Positions 51,403 to 60,170 of a DNA stretch of 64,000 bases are shown piece after piece. The position numbers and the translations under genes were made by a program. How positions within the stretch are numbered: position 1 is the first letter of the stretch; each line of letters starts with the position of its first letter. Below the pieces are notes generated by a model. The model had not been told where the DNA came from. It was given only the letters and a program-made list of their open reading frames with translations, and made no database searches. This DNA comes from JBDSWU01 sp038230395 (GTDB lineage Bacteria > Patescibacteriota > Saccharimonadia > Saccharimonadales > UBA4665): assembly GCA_038230395.1 (NCBI GenBank), contig JBBRNI010000005.1, forward strand, positions 1-64,000, in the 5' to 3' direction.

Positions 51403-52560
51403 CTACTTTCCTGCTTGTTCAATTAAAATAGCTGCTAAATCCTGCGCCGCGTTTGGTCGAGCTAGTGTATTTAGGGTTTTGCCAAGCTCCGCTCTCTGCT
51501 CAGAACTGTCGAGTAGCTCTGATATCGTCTTGGCTAGTCTGCCCTCCTGCTCGGCTTGCAACTCTGTTAATTGAAGAACAGCTCCTATTTTGGCCAGTTG
51601 CTGATTATTTTTGACGTTCCATATTAGTTGCGGTGAAGGAATTATCAGACAGGCCTTAGATTGGATTGCCCATTCAGCCATATTAGTAGCCCCTCCCCGG
51701 CCAATAATAACATCGGCAGCACCACTGTAACGATACAAATTATCCAGGAAACCTCTTACCACTACTCGCTGTCGCTCCGAAGTACCCAGTATCTTGTTAT
51801 ACGACTCACTCAGCGCCGTTTCTAGGGTCCTGCCCGCCACATGAACAATCGTTAAGTTTGGGTGTCGCTTGAGTAACAAAGGCGCGGCCTCCAGCACAAA
51901 TTGGTTAAGCTGATGCGCTCCATTGCCTCCACCGGTAATAAATAACATACGTCCAATAGTCGGGACACCTATTTGCCTTCGGTAGTCGGACTGTAAGCTA
52001 GGGGTTACTGCCCGGTAATCAGGGCTAAGCGGGATACCAACCTTGATAGTCTTAGCCGCAATATAGGGGTAGGTGCTGGCTTCAAACGCCACGGCGTGCA
52101 GTCTTGCCCAACGCGCTATCAAGCGATTTGCTAGGCTGGGCGTACTATCTGAATCATGGGTGATATAAGGCACGCCGCACAAGCGGCCACCTAGAGCAAC
52201 TGGTACGCTTACGAAGCCTCCTCGAGTAAAGGTTATCTGGGGCCGCAAGCGCCGCATCAATCGCCAGCTCTGGATGAGTCCAATGGCAATGTAACCTAGG
52301 TCACGGATGTTTAGAAACAGAGTCTTCAGATCAAATATTTGGCGTATTCCTAAGCCGTGATAGCGTCTAAACTTACCCGCACGCACAGTGTATACCTCAT
52401 CAATATTTGGATCTTGAGCTGGAATGTCAGCTAATCGATCGCCCTTTTGACCGATGTAAATTATCGTAATCGTAGGATCAGCTGCTTTTAGTGCCGTTGC
52501 AACAGCCAGAACTGGCGTAATATGCCCACCGGAACCGCCACCGGTAACAACAACTTTAAT
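51403..52560 (-). CDS. murG: UDP-GlcNAc:lipid I N-acetylglucosaminyltransferase
   Basis: Makes lipid II at the inner face of the membrane. 385 residues with the N-terminal GGGSGGHITPVLAVA loop, a C-terminal FITGGGNGAHQLN strand-loop and GRGGATNMAEW for UDP-GlcNAc binding. No ATG, GTG or TTG lies at the expected N-terminus. ATT at 52558-52560 gives the classic (M)KVVVTGGGSGG start, overlaps the ftsW stop (ATTAA) and has AGGAGG 7 nt upstream, so initiation at AUU is likely. The alternative is a TTG at 52614 with an 18-residue extension. Confidence 0.92.
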   Translation of the reverse strand: MKVVVTGGGSGGHITPVLAVATALKAADPTITIIYIGQKGDRLADIPAQDPNIDEVYTVRAGKFRRYHGLGIRQIFDLKTLFLNIRDLGYIAIGLIQSWRLMRRLRPQITFTRGGFVSVPVALGGRLCGVPYITHDSDSTPSLANRLIARWARLHAVAFEASTYPYIAAKTIKVGIPLSPDYRAVTPSLQSDYRRQIGVPTIGRMLFITGGGNGAHQLNQFVLEAAPLLLKRHPNLTIVHVAGRTLETALSESYNKILGTSERQRVVVRGFLDNLYRYSGAADVIIGRGGATNMAEWAIQSKACLIIPSPQLIWNVKNNQQLAKIGAVLQLTELQAEQEGRLAKTISELLDSSEQRAELGKTLNTLARPNAAQDLAAILIEQAGK

Positions 52561-53833
52561 AGTCGGGCCTCCTGAATGCCTGTAAGTTACGGCTTGGTCG
52601 GTTCGAGAGTTCAACAGCGCGGGGAGAACTAAGCGCTGTGTAACGCGAAACCTGAAAGACTAAGCCCACAGCTGCCGCAATAAAGACCACACTAGTGCCC
52701 CCATAGCTAATAAACGGTAAGGTTATGCCCTTGAGCGGTAATAGTCCGACCATTGCGCCAATATTAATCAACGACTGGACACTTAGCCACGCTAGTACGC
52801 CAATCACCAGTAGCCTGCTAAAGGCATCACTAGAACGTTCTGCAATCGTCTTGAGCCGGCTAAAGAAGCCCACAAAAACAGCCAGTAAAATGACACTTCC
52901 GATAAAGCCGAACTTTTCAGCAAATATAGCAAATATAGAGTCATTGGCAGCCTCCGGTACATAGCCATAGGCCTGTGCTCCACCCCCGAGACCAGCACCA
53001 ACAATACCGCCACTACCAACACTAATCAATGCCTGACAGGCCTGATACCCGGCGTTCTGGCAATCTGATTCTGGATGCATAAAGGTTGTCAAACGCTGAC
53101 GTCGGTAGCCAGATGGCAAAATCACTAAGGCCAAACCAATCGCTAATATGCCAGCGAACATCATCAAACGTTTCATCGGCAAGCCAGCTATAAAACACAT
53201 CGTGCCGGCCATAGCTACCATAACGCCCATCGACCCGAGATCTGATTGGGCATGTAGTTTTTGTGGGCCAGCAATAATAATACCCATAACGACAATAGCA
53301 ATAATCAACGGTTTAAATGTTTTAGCACTATCCGATAATAATTTAGAGCTAATCCGCTCGGCTAAAAAGCCAGCTAGCGCGATAAGCACGGCGAACTTTA
53401 CAAGCTCAACTGACTGAAACGACAAGCTACCACCAAGCCTTACCCACCGGTGCGCAGGATAAGCTGGGTTTACTGGTAACAATAGTGCGAGCATGGTAGC
53501 TACCCCGGCTAATATTAATAGCGGCTTGTAGGCTTGACGCCACCACCTGAGCGGCACTTGAGCGGTAGCAATAAAGGCCACAATACTAAGCGTAATAGCC
53601 AGTAGCTGTTTGCCAACATAGTAGGTGTTACTTACGTGGTTAGCTACTGCCAGCGCCGGGCTAATTGCATACACCACCACTAACCCTGTAGCCAGCAATA
53701 TGGCACTGAATATTAGTAACCAATAATCTGGACGGTGTCGCCTACCGAGGTTAAGTTCTGTCGATTGACGCGTCAATGGTCGCCTACTTCTTTGGCTTCT
53801 CATGCGGCTGCTAGGTGGCACCTGCGGCCCCAT
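52556..53833 (-). CDS. ftsW: Lipid II polymerase / flippase-type division protein FtsW
   Basis: SEDS-family glycosyltransferase of the divisome. 425 residues with about ten membrane segments. Recognisable parts are HRWVRLGGSLSFQSVELVKF, GLGGGAQAYGYVPEAANDSIFAIFAEKFG and a late LPFISYGGTSVV. The cytoplasmic start is basic (SRMRSQRSRRPL). It begins 3 nt after the mraY stop with GGGGAG upstream, and its TAA overlaps the AUU start of murG. MurD, usual between mraY and ftsW, is missing here. Confidence 0.94.
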   Translation of the reverse strand: MGPQVPPSSRMRSQRSRRPLTRQSTELNLGRRHRPDYWLLIFSAILLATGLVVVYAISPALAVANHVSNTYYVGKQLLAITLSIVAFIATAQVPLRWWRQAYKPLLILAGVATMLALLLPVNPAYPAHRWVRLGGSLSFQSVELVKFAVLIALAGFLAERISSKLLSDSAKTFKPLIIAIVVMGIIIAGPQKLHAQSDLGSMGVMVAMAGTMCFIAGLPMKRLMMFAGILAIGLALVILPSGYRRQRLTTFMHPESDCQNAGYQACQALISVGSGGIVGAGLGGGAQAYGYVPEAANDSIFAIFAEKFGFIGSVILLAVFVGFFSRLKTIAERSSDAFSRLLVIGVLAWLSVQSLINIGAMVGLLPLKGITLPFISYGGTSVVFIAAAVGLVFQVSRYTALSSPRAVELSNRPSRNLQAFRRPDY

Positions 53834-53836
53834 GGC

Positions 53837-54877
53837 TTAAACTCCCCGTCCCAAAAGAAAGACCATAATCCCCAGCACACCAGAGACTTGGCCCAAAATC
53901 CAAAAACGCATTGTGACCTTTGTTTCAGGCCAACCGATAGCTTCGAAGTGGTGATGGATAGGTGATGATAAAAACACTTTTTTACCATTACGTAATTTTC
54001 TCGAAGTCCGGTTAATAATAACTGAGCCCGTTTCCATTACATATACAGCCCCAATAATTGGAAGTACGTAAATAGTATCTGTTTGCAAGGCGATAATACC
54101 CAAGGCAGTACCTAATGCAAACGAGCCAACATCCCCCATAAAGAACCGAGCCGGATAAATGTTGAACCACGTGTAGCTAAGTAATGCGCCAATAATGGTC
54201 AGGCAAAAAGCCGCTAAGGCATACTTGCCTTCGATGACACAGATTAAGGCGTAGGCCGCGAACGAAGAAGTCAGCAAGCCACCCGCTAGGCCATCAAGTC
54301 CATCGCTAATATTAACGGAGTTAGCTGTAGCGATTACCACTAACCAAAACAAACCAATCACTAAGGCTCCGATGTGCCAGTGGTGAATGATTGGCAAGTA
54401 GACTGATGTAACCCCTAACTTGTTATAAAACCACCAACCGCCAGCTAGTAGAACTACGCTGTACAAGGCAAATTTAACAGAAGCAGTCATTCCAGCGACT
54501 TTGCTAGTTCCACGGATATTCATAATATCGTCAACGAGCCCAATAAAGCCGGCAGCCAACATACCTGCCAGCGGTAGCCATGTTTCACTCCGGTGCAGGT
54601 TACCAAATAGCGTTACAAGTGTAATAGCCGCGATAAATATCAAACCAGCCATATTTGGTACGTTTCGCTTGTGCTTGGCGGCGTGTAGCTTGGCGTAGAC
54701 AGTTGCTGCCCCGCCCGACCAGGCTTCTGTACGCTGCTTTTTCCACCATTCATGTTTATAGGCTAAATTTGTGAAGACTGGCGTCAGCGCCATTGCTAGC
54801 AAAAAGCTCAAAAAACCAAGCAAGAAGATATGCACTAGGGTGTTGGTGTGGACGGCTATATACAATGTTTTTGACAT
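53837..54877 (-). CDS. mraY: Phospho-MurNAc-pentapeptide translocase
   Basis: Membrane enzyme forming lipid I from UDP-MurNAc-pentapeptide and undecaprenyl phosphate. 346 residues, about ten membrane segments. Family motifs: GLVDDIMNIRG, NSVNISDGLDGLAGGLL with the catalytic Asps, FMGDVGSFALGTALG and LSSPIHHHFEAIGW with the His cluster. Complete. It sits between ftsI and ftsW as in canonical dcw clusters, without murF or murD. Confidence 0.96.
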   Translation of the reverse strand: MSKTLYIAVHTNTLVHIFLLGFLSFLLAMALTPVFTNLAYKHEWWKKQRTEAWSGGAATVYAKLHAAKHKRNVPNMAGLIFIAAITLVTLFGNLHRSETWLPLAGMLAAGFIGLVDDIMNIRGTSKVAGMTASVKFALYSVVLLAGGWWFYNKLGVTSVYLPIIHHWHIGALVIGLFWLVVIATANSVNISDGLDGLAGGLLTSSFAAYALICVIEGKYALAAFCLTIIGALLSYTWFNIYPARFFMGDVGSFALGTALGIIALQTDTIYVLPIIGAVYVMETGSVIINRTSRKLRNGKKVFLSSPIHHHFEAIGWPETKVTMRFWILGQVSGVLGIMVFLLGRGV

Positions 54878-54916
54878 GATGAAATTTGTACTAAGTATAC
54901 CATTTCACACGATAAT

Positions 54917-56689
54917 TTACTGCTTAGGTGACACATAAGAATTATTAATTAACATATGCGCCAAATTAACAAAGACCGGCTGAGCCGCCGCCGTACCTGC
55001 ATAATAGTCAACAACCGGTTTCTGCATGTAAACACATATAACGTACTGCACTTTGTTGCCGCCAACAAATCCTAAATAGGTTCCGTTGAATTCTGTATCT
55101 GAATAAACTCCTTTAACAGCCAGCTGCGCGGTACCAGTTTTGCCACCAACGATATACTTTGTCTGATCAAAAGCTGGCTGTGGATTGTGATGCTGCAACG
55201 AATACTGTAACATCGGTGCTAAAGCCTGTCCGGTCGACACCTTAAAATCATTGGATTTTACTATTTTGGATGATTGCGGTGTGGATTTACCACTACTGTC
55301 AGTCACAGCGTCAACAAGATGTGGCTGATAATAAGTACCGCCATTAAGCACTGCTGAGAGGGCTGCGGACATCTGGATCGGAGTAGTTAATATGGCCTGG
55401 CCAAATGACGTCTCGGCATAAGTCAGGTTGATTGCTGAGCCAGTATCATTAGGGCCAGTAACTAGTCCGCCGGACTCGTAGCCCTGCTCTACGCCAGTTG
55501 GTTTGTTAAACATGTAGTGATTTGTTAAGTAGTCATACCAGGCCGCACGGGCTTTGGTGTTTATCTCGCCGCCACCCATTTGCATCAACTCCCAAGTAGC
55601 GCCGGTGTTGAGTGACAAGTTAAGCAAATCATAGAGACTTTTAGTGCCTGCACCGCCGTCTTCCTCGACGTTCTTGATGGTAAAGCCATCAACTAACCAG
55701 TGCGCCGGATCGTAGTAGGTTGTACCAGGCTGAATAACGCCCTGGTCCAGTGCGGCGGCTGTAGTCAGCGCCTTCATGATCGAACCAGGTTCAATTGGAT
55801 CACTGACTGCCCCATTTTGAAAAATGTTTGGGTCTGTGACTTTAGAATATTGTGATGGGTCATAAGACGGGAAATTAGCCATAGCTTTAATCGCACCACT
55901 GTTAACGTCCATTATCAGCGCGCTAGCGCGCTGAGTATGGGTCTTTTCAGCACCTTGCTGCAATATTGCTTCTAGCTGGTGCTGCATAGCTAAGTCAATT
56001 GTGAGCGTGACATCAGTGCCATTTTGAGGCGCGACCTCGATATTATCTTTGCTAGCCGCCAGGGGTACTCCACTAATATCGGTAATCGCCCGCAACTGGC
56101 CAGGCACACCGCTCAGCTGTTTGTTGAGCGCCTGCTCCACGCCATATTCTCCAGTACCATTATCACTTACAAAACCAAGTTCCTGCCCAGCAAGCGCACC
56201 CTGTGGGTAAGTACGGTAATTTTGAGCTTGGGCGCCCACACCTGGGTACCTGAGCGCTAAGACTTTGGCTTGATTGTCACTGTTAAGGCGCTTAGCCAGC
56301 ACGACGTAGCGAGTATTTTTAGCTTTCAACAGATCACTGTAAGTTTTTGATTGGCCTCCTATAATACTAGCCAGCTTCGCCGCTACCACATCTGGATGCT
56401 TAATAAATGTTGGGTCAGCGTAGAGCGTGTATAGCTGCTCGTTTAGGACAATTGCAACCGTACTATTACCGTCATGGGCAGAGATAATACCGCGAGACGC
56501 TGGAATCTGATACTGCTTGAGTTGGTCGCTGAGAGCGGCGTTTTTATAGTGGTCATATCGTATGATTTGGACGTAGAATAATCGCACAACTACGACCGCG
56601 AACAACACTAATAACACGCCATACCAGATGCGAACACGGCGGACGGCGACTGCTGCTTCAGATAAAGTATTTGTGTTTGGCAATGCCAT
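54917..56689 (-). CDS. ftsI: Division transpeptidase FtsI (PBP2b/PBP3 type)
   Basis: Class B penicillin-binding protein crosslinking septal peptidoglycan. About 590 residues: one N-terminal membrane segment (about 18-38), a pedestal domain, and a transpeptidase domain with SxxK as EPGSIMKALT, SxN as SLNTGATW and KTG as GGKTGTAQLA. No PASTA repeats. TATAAT lies 7 nt before the ATG at 56689, so a second, leaderless promoter may drive the gene inside the cluster; an upstream in-frame ATG at 56698 overlaps that box. Confidence 0.95.
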   Translation of the reverse strand: MALPNTNTLSEAAVAVRRVRIWYGVLLVLFAVVVVRLFYVQIIRYDHYKNAALSDQLKQYQIPASRGIISAHDGNSTVAIVLNEQLYTLYADPTFIKHPDVVAAKLASIIGGQSKTYSDLLKAKNTRYVVLAKRLNSDNQAKVLALRYPGVGAQAQNYRTYPQGALAGQELGFVSDNGTGEYGVEQALNKQLSGVPGQLRAITDISGVPLAASKDNIEVAPQNGTDVTLTIDLAMQHQLEAILQQGAEKTHTQRASALIMDVNSGAIKAMANFPSYDPSQYSKVTDPNIFQNGAVSDPIEPGSIMKALTTAAALDQGVIQPGTTYYDPAHWLVDGFTIKNVEEDGGAGTKSLYDLLNLSLNTGATWELMQMGGGEINTKARAAWYDYLTNHYMFNKPTGVEQGYESGGLVTGPNDTGSAINLTYAETSFGQAILTTPIQMSAALSAVLNGGTYYQPHLVDAVTDSSGKSTPQSSKIVKSNDFKVSTGQALAPMLQYSLQHHNPQPAFDQTKYIVGGKTGTAQLAVKGVYSDTEFNGTYLGFVGGNKVQYVICVYMQKPVVDYYAGTAAAQPVFVNLAHMLINNSYVSPKQ

Positions 56690-56696
56690 TACTACC

Positions 56697-56702
56697 ATTA
56701 TA
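56697..56702 (-). promoter_or_regulatory. Leaderless -10 box (ftsI)
   Basis: TATAAT on the minus strand followed by 7 nt and ATG at 56689, inside the dcw cluster. Confidence 0.55.
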
Positions 56703-56712
56703 GCAGTGCTAG

Positions 56713-57084
56713 CTAGTTTGTGACTGTATCGCTTGGCGCGACTGGCACTAGGGCTTTTGCTTCTGTACTGTTTTGAACACGCGCTAATGCTTGCAAACGA
56801 GCTGAAGCAACCTGCAAATCAGCGTTTTGGTTCTTGAGTGAAGTTTGGTGCTGTTGTAAGCCGTTAATCTGGTAACCGTAGGCATTAGTTTTAGTTACCT
56901 GCGTCAGATACAGCAAGCCAAGTAAGCAGGCTAAAACGATCAGAATAATGCTGTTACTAATCGGGCCAAAGGCACGAGTGGCTTCGCGGAGACTAACAGT
57001 GTTTTGATTACGGCCAGTGAACTGAGATCGACTTGCCCTGGCGGGCGAGCGATGATTCATGGCGAGGCTACTTGAATATGTCAT
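56713..57084 (-). CDS. ftsL: FtsL/DivIC-like division protein
   Basis: 123 residues: basic cytoplasmic N-terminus, one membrane segment (about 43-63, SIILIVLACLLGLLYLTQV), then a coiled-coil-like ectodomain (NGLQQHQTSLKNQNADLQVA) of about 50 residues. The sequence is not strongly conserved, as usual for FtsL, and the call rests on topology plus position between rsmH and ftsI. Confidence 0.82.
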   Translation of the reverse strand: MTYSSSLAMNHRSPARASRSQFTGRNQNTVSLREATRAFGPISNSIILIVLACLLGLLYLTQVTKTNAYGYQINGLQQHQTSLKNQNADLQVASARLQALARVQNSTEAKALVPVAPSDTVTN

Positions 57085-57272
57085 AAGATGAGGCTTGTTT
57101 TGTTTATTTTTATTTTTTGTTTTGGGTTTTTAGTTTTTTGTTTTGGCTCAGCTTTTAGGCTGAAATTTGGTGTTCCGGACCCAGAATTTTGCTGGGCCCG
57201 GCCCCCTTCTTACTTAGACGACTTTGACGACGACTTTGTAAGAGCGGGAGGTGCTCTTGATGCGGATTGGCA
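57085..57272. other. Low-complexity A/C-rich (minus strand) spacer upstream of ftsL
   Basis: The half nearest ftsL is built of AAAAC/AAAAAC runs on the minus strand, like tracts before rsmH and mraZ. A GGGCCCGGCC-like GC block lies near 57180-57205. No gene. Confidence 0.4.
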
Positions 57273-58229
57273 TTAGGCATTCCCTTCTTTGTTTTTATTT
57301 TTCACTGCGGCTCGTAACTTGGCGCTACGGGCTCGCGGATTAGTGACGGTTTCGGTGGGGTCAGCTGACACGGGACGCTTGGTCAGTATCTGGATATCAG
57401 CGTCGTAACGCTCGCCACCAGCTTCCGCAAACGCCCGTTTGACCAAACGATCTTCGAGGCTGTGGAAACTAATGATGGCTATCCTTCCTCCTGGTTTCAG
57501 CAGACTTAGCCATAATGGCAAAGCTTCTGTGAGGAGACCCAACTCATCGTTAACAGCGATTCTGAGTGCCTGAAATGTACGGGTTGCCGGGTGAACCCTA
57601 CTATGTCCGGGCCAGGCTTTCGCAGCTAGTGCCGCCAGTTGCTCAGTAGTCGACAACAATTGTTGAGATCTGTGAGCAATTATGGCTTGTGCTATCTGCC
57701 GGGCCTTTGGCTCTTGGCCATAGCGGGTCAGAATGTCTGATATTGCTGTTTCGCTGTAGGTGTTAACGATGGTTGCGGCGGTCAATTCCTGTCGCTGGTC
57801 CATGCGCATGTCGAGCGGTCCATTGCTTGCTATAGCAAAGCCGCGACTAGCCTCGTTTAGATGTGGTGACGATACTCCAAGGTCCGCCAAAATTAGGTCA
57901 AACTTCCTAAGAGAGGTTGTGAGGCTTCTCGTAGCAGTCAGAAAATCTTCTGAAAGCAGCTCTATTATGTCAGTGCTGTTATTTTCGGTAGCGCCAAGCG
58001 TGTTAAATCGACTATGCAATGCACGTATGGCGTTCTCGTCACGGTCGACGAGCACACTGTCAGCGTAGTTATGGGTTATATCCAGTATGGCGCTGGCGTG
58101 CCCACCGTATCCAGCTGTCAGGTCGAGATAAGAATCTCCGGGCTGAGGGGCTAAATACTGCAGGACTTCGTCAAGCAGAACTGGAATATGCAATGTTTGG
58201 TTATTATTTTGGTTTTTGTTTTGGTGCAT
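57273..58229 (-). CDS. rsmH: 16S rRNA (cytosine1402-N4)-methyltransferase
   Basis: MraW-type SAM-dependent enzyme modifying C1402 of 16S rRNA. About 318 residues: HIPVLLDEVLQYL start, SAM site YLDLTAGYGGHASAIL (about 37-52), LADLGVSSPHLNEASRGFA, and late RTFQALRIAVNDELGLL and ISFHSLEDRLVKRAF. A short Asn/Lys/Gln run (NKNQNNNQ) precedes the core. The ATG at 58229 is preferred over a TTG at 58298, which sits within the structured leader. Confidence 0.94.
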   Translation of the reverse strand: MHQNKNQNNNQTLHIPVLLDEVLQYLAPQPGDSYLDLTAGYGGHASAILDITHNYADSVLVDRDENAIRALHSRFNTLGATENNSTDIIELLSEDFLTATRSLTTSLRKFDLILADLGVSSPHLNEASRGFAIASNGPLDMRMDQRQELTAATIVNTYSETAISDILTRYGQEPKARQIAQAIIAHRSQQLLSTTEQLAALAAKAWPGHSRVHPATRTFQALRIAVNDELGLLTEALPLWLSLLKPGGRIAIISFHSLEDRLVKRAFAEAGGERYDADIQILTKRPVSADPTETVTNPRARSAKLRAAVKNKNKEGNA

Positions 58230-58231
58230 CT

Positions 58232-58357
58232 TGATCTTGTTTTTGTTTTTAGTGGATTGCCCTCGTGATGCGACTATGCGCCCACTACTGCGTTCCAACG
58301 CGCAAGGTTTTGCTATCCGAGGGGCTTATGCGCCCTGCGGTTGGCTAACCCTTGCTT
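58232..58357 (-). promoter_or_regulatory. Structured RNA leader of rsmH (candidate)
   Basis: On the minus strand, GCAAGG-GTTAGC (from 58352) pairs with GC-AAAAC-CTTGC (to about 58303) around an inner GGGC/GCCC hairpin. It is followed by a second hairpin, AGTGG (about 58285) to CCACT (about 58250), with an inner GCG/CGC. Both hairpins show GGGCGCATA. Position just before rsmH recalls the mraW RNA motif of Actinobacteria, though I cannot claim it is the same class. Confidence 0.45.
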
Positions 58358-58692
58358 TGCAAGGTCACCTAATCAGCAATCAACTATTTGTTTTTTTGTG
58401 GTTTTTGTTTTTGTGTATTCCTAAGCTGATAGTTATTGACGAGGGTCATTGCTGACTAGTCAGAACGTTGGCCGAGGAAAAAGTTTTGAGAGACTTATGT
58501 GTGAGGTGGAGTTTTGGGAGGTGTTTTAAAAGGTGCAAGATTTTTTATTCTGGTTTTCTCTTAATTTTCCAGTTGTTGATTGCCGAATAGGCAAACTCGA
58601 GTGTCTAGTACTGCATCGCAGCACTTGAACAAGTGTTTTGTATTCGTTTTTGTTTCTAGTTGTTAATGATCAGCAATTATATGTGCAATGGC
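58358..58692. other. Spacer between mraZ and rsmH
   Basis: About 335 bp without a gene. Several AAAAACAAAAACCAC-like tracts occur on the minus strand (about 58390-58420 and 58640-58660). Apart from these and the adjoining leader, I see nothing defined. Confidence 0.4.
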
Positions 58693-59052
58693 TCAAGCAG
58701 CTAACAGCCGCCAATACTGGCCAACGCCTACAGCAACAACATTGCGAGTAATACCAGCGTAATCGAGCAAATGTTGCTCAAGTGTCACGCGGCCTTGCTT
58801 GCCGTCAGGCTGCTGCTCAATTTTACCCATTCGGAATTGCACATTTAGATCAGCTATTCGCTCATCCAATATGTCACCGGCTAGGCGTGGCTCCACGAGG
58901 TTTTCCCAGACATCCTTCGGGTAAAGATGCAGGTATTGACCAAATCCGCGTGTAACGACTGCTCCGCTTGCGAACTTATCACGAAGTTCAGGCGGTATGG
59001 TTAACCGACGCTTATCGTCAAGCTTGCGTTCGAAGTAGTCCACCGTGGCCAT
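58693..59052 (-). CDS. mraZ: Transcriptional regulator MraZ
   Basis: 119-residue MraZ with two SpoVT/AbrB-like half-domains: KLDDKRRLTIPPELRDKF (about 10-27) and the later RVTLEQHLLDYAGI (about 88-101). In other bacteria it binds repeats in its own promoter and regulates the dcw operon. It is slightly shorter than the usual 140-150 residues, ending at GQYWRLLAA. AAAGGG precedes the ATG. First gene of the cluster. I did not find a clear repeat set of MraZ boxes upstream. Confidence 0.93.
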   Translation of the reverse strand: MATVDYFERKLDDKRRLTIPPELRDKFASGAVVTRGFGQYLHLYPKDVWENLVEPRLAGDILDERIADLNVQFRMGKIEQQPDGKQGRVTLEQHLLDYAGITRNVVAVGVGQYWRLLAA

Positions 59053-59248
59053 TTGGTTGCCCTTTGCGGTTAGCCTTGAGGTTTTTGTAAATTACTAGTG
59101 GTTTTTGTTTTGTGATTAGGAGCTGTTTTGGCTTCCTTTATTACCCACTGCAATGAGTGTACTACCCACCATCACCCCCCACAATACACAAACTACGAAA
59201 AAAGTGGTGTTTCTCACACCACTTTTCCACACTTGTTACACAGGTTAA

Positions 59249-59752
59249 CTACTTAGAGTGTTCGGGAGCTGCTGGTACGGTTACAATTCCGTTTCCTGGG
59301 GCGGTAGGCTCAAATACAATTGAAGTTCCAGGGCTTACAGGTGCAAGATCGGTAGGTGCTGACACTCCGACTTGACCGTCTGGAAGGTAGTCGGCGGTAC
59401 GGTCCGTTACGCCATCTTGCTTCATTTGGTGCTGATACTGTTGATGTTCATTTCTTTCGATTCTACCAAATACGAAATCTTCTGCACTACGTATGCCGCC
59501 TAGAACGTCGCGGCCTGCTATCGCTGGAATGTTAGGAATGGCTGGTACTACGTGACTAGCGGCCACATTGCCCGATCCCAAAGCAACAGCTGCAATAAAA
59601 CGACGAACTGCAAAGCGGTGATCGTTGATTTTAGGGGATAAGTCAACATGCTTGCCTGGGTGATTAGGCTTCGTAGGGGCTTGACGTGCAGCTACACTCT
59701 GACGAGCAAGGCGTTCTGTATCTTCAAATGATGACTGAGTAGGTGTTTGCAT
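59249..59752 (-). CDS. Membrane or exported protein, unknown function
   Basis: 167 residues, unrecognised. A polar start (residues 1-45) precedes a weakly hydrophobic Ala/Val/Ile segment (about 46-80) and a Pro/Thr/Ala-rich C-terminus ending GIVTVPAAPEHSK. Probably a secreted or membrane-associated low-complexity protein. TAGTAT followed by 6 nt supports the ATG at 59752. The small gene immediately upstream on the same strand is similar in style. Confidence 0.6.
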   Translation of the reverse strand: MQTPTQSSFEDTERLARQSVAARQAPTKPNHPGKHVDLSPKINDHRFAVRRFIAAVALGSGNVAASHVVPAIPNIPAIAGRDVLGGIRSAEDFVFGRIERNEHQQYQHQMKQDGVTDRTADYLPDGQVGVSAPTDLAPVSPGTSIVFEPTAPGNGIVTVPAAPEHSK

Positions 59753-59758
59753 AAATTT

Positions 59759-59764
59759 ATACTA
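59759..59764 (-). promoter_or_regulatory. Leaderless -10 box (59249 gene)
   Basis: TAGTAT on the minus strand followed by 6 nt and ATG at 59752. Confidence 0.5.
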
Positions 59765-59789
59765 TCATATTAAATCAGATTAGTCAAGA

Positions 59790-60056
59790 TTAAAAGCGAC
59801 CAGTTCGACCCGGTGTACGCTGGGCGACACTGTAGCTAATGTAGTGTGGAGCACTCTCTTCGCGCTCACGACGTAACGGGTTGTTGCCTTCTTGTGATAA
59901 CTGGGTAGCAAACGCGAACGTTGGTTGACTTGGGACCACTACTTTGGCACTGCTACGATCAGGTAATTCAAGCATGCCGAAGGTTGCAGCGGCTGCCATA
60001 AGAACTAAACCAACTTGTTGGCTGATCTGGTCGAGTGATTTGGTAGTGGTCTTCAT
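59790..60056 (-). CDS. Small single-pass membrane protein
   Basis: 88 residues, unrecognised. One hydrophobic segment (about 14-32, VGLVLMAAAATFGMLEL) is followed by a hydrophilic tail ending SVAQRTPGRTGRF. I chose the ATG at 60056; further upstream in-frame starts would add a Lys/Asn-rich piece encoded by an AT-rich leader. Function unknown. Confidence 0.55.
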   Translation of the reverse strand: MKTTTKSLDQISQQVGLVLMAAAATFGMLELPDRSSAKVVVPSQPTFAFATQLSQEGNNPLRREREESAPHYISYSVAQRTPGRTGRF

Positions 60057-60170
60057 GATTTTTATATTTGTTTGAATGTTGGTTTTATTACATTCTAGGC
60101 TTAGCATAGCAAAACATATGCTTTTTGTCAAGCTTATGGTTATTGTGCTAATACTAGTTGTCTACGTGTG

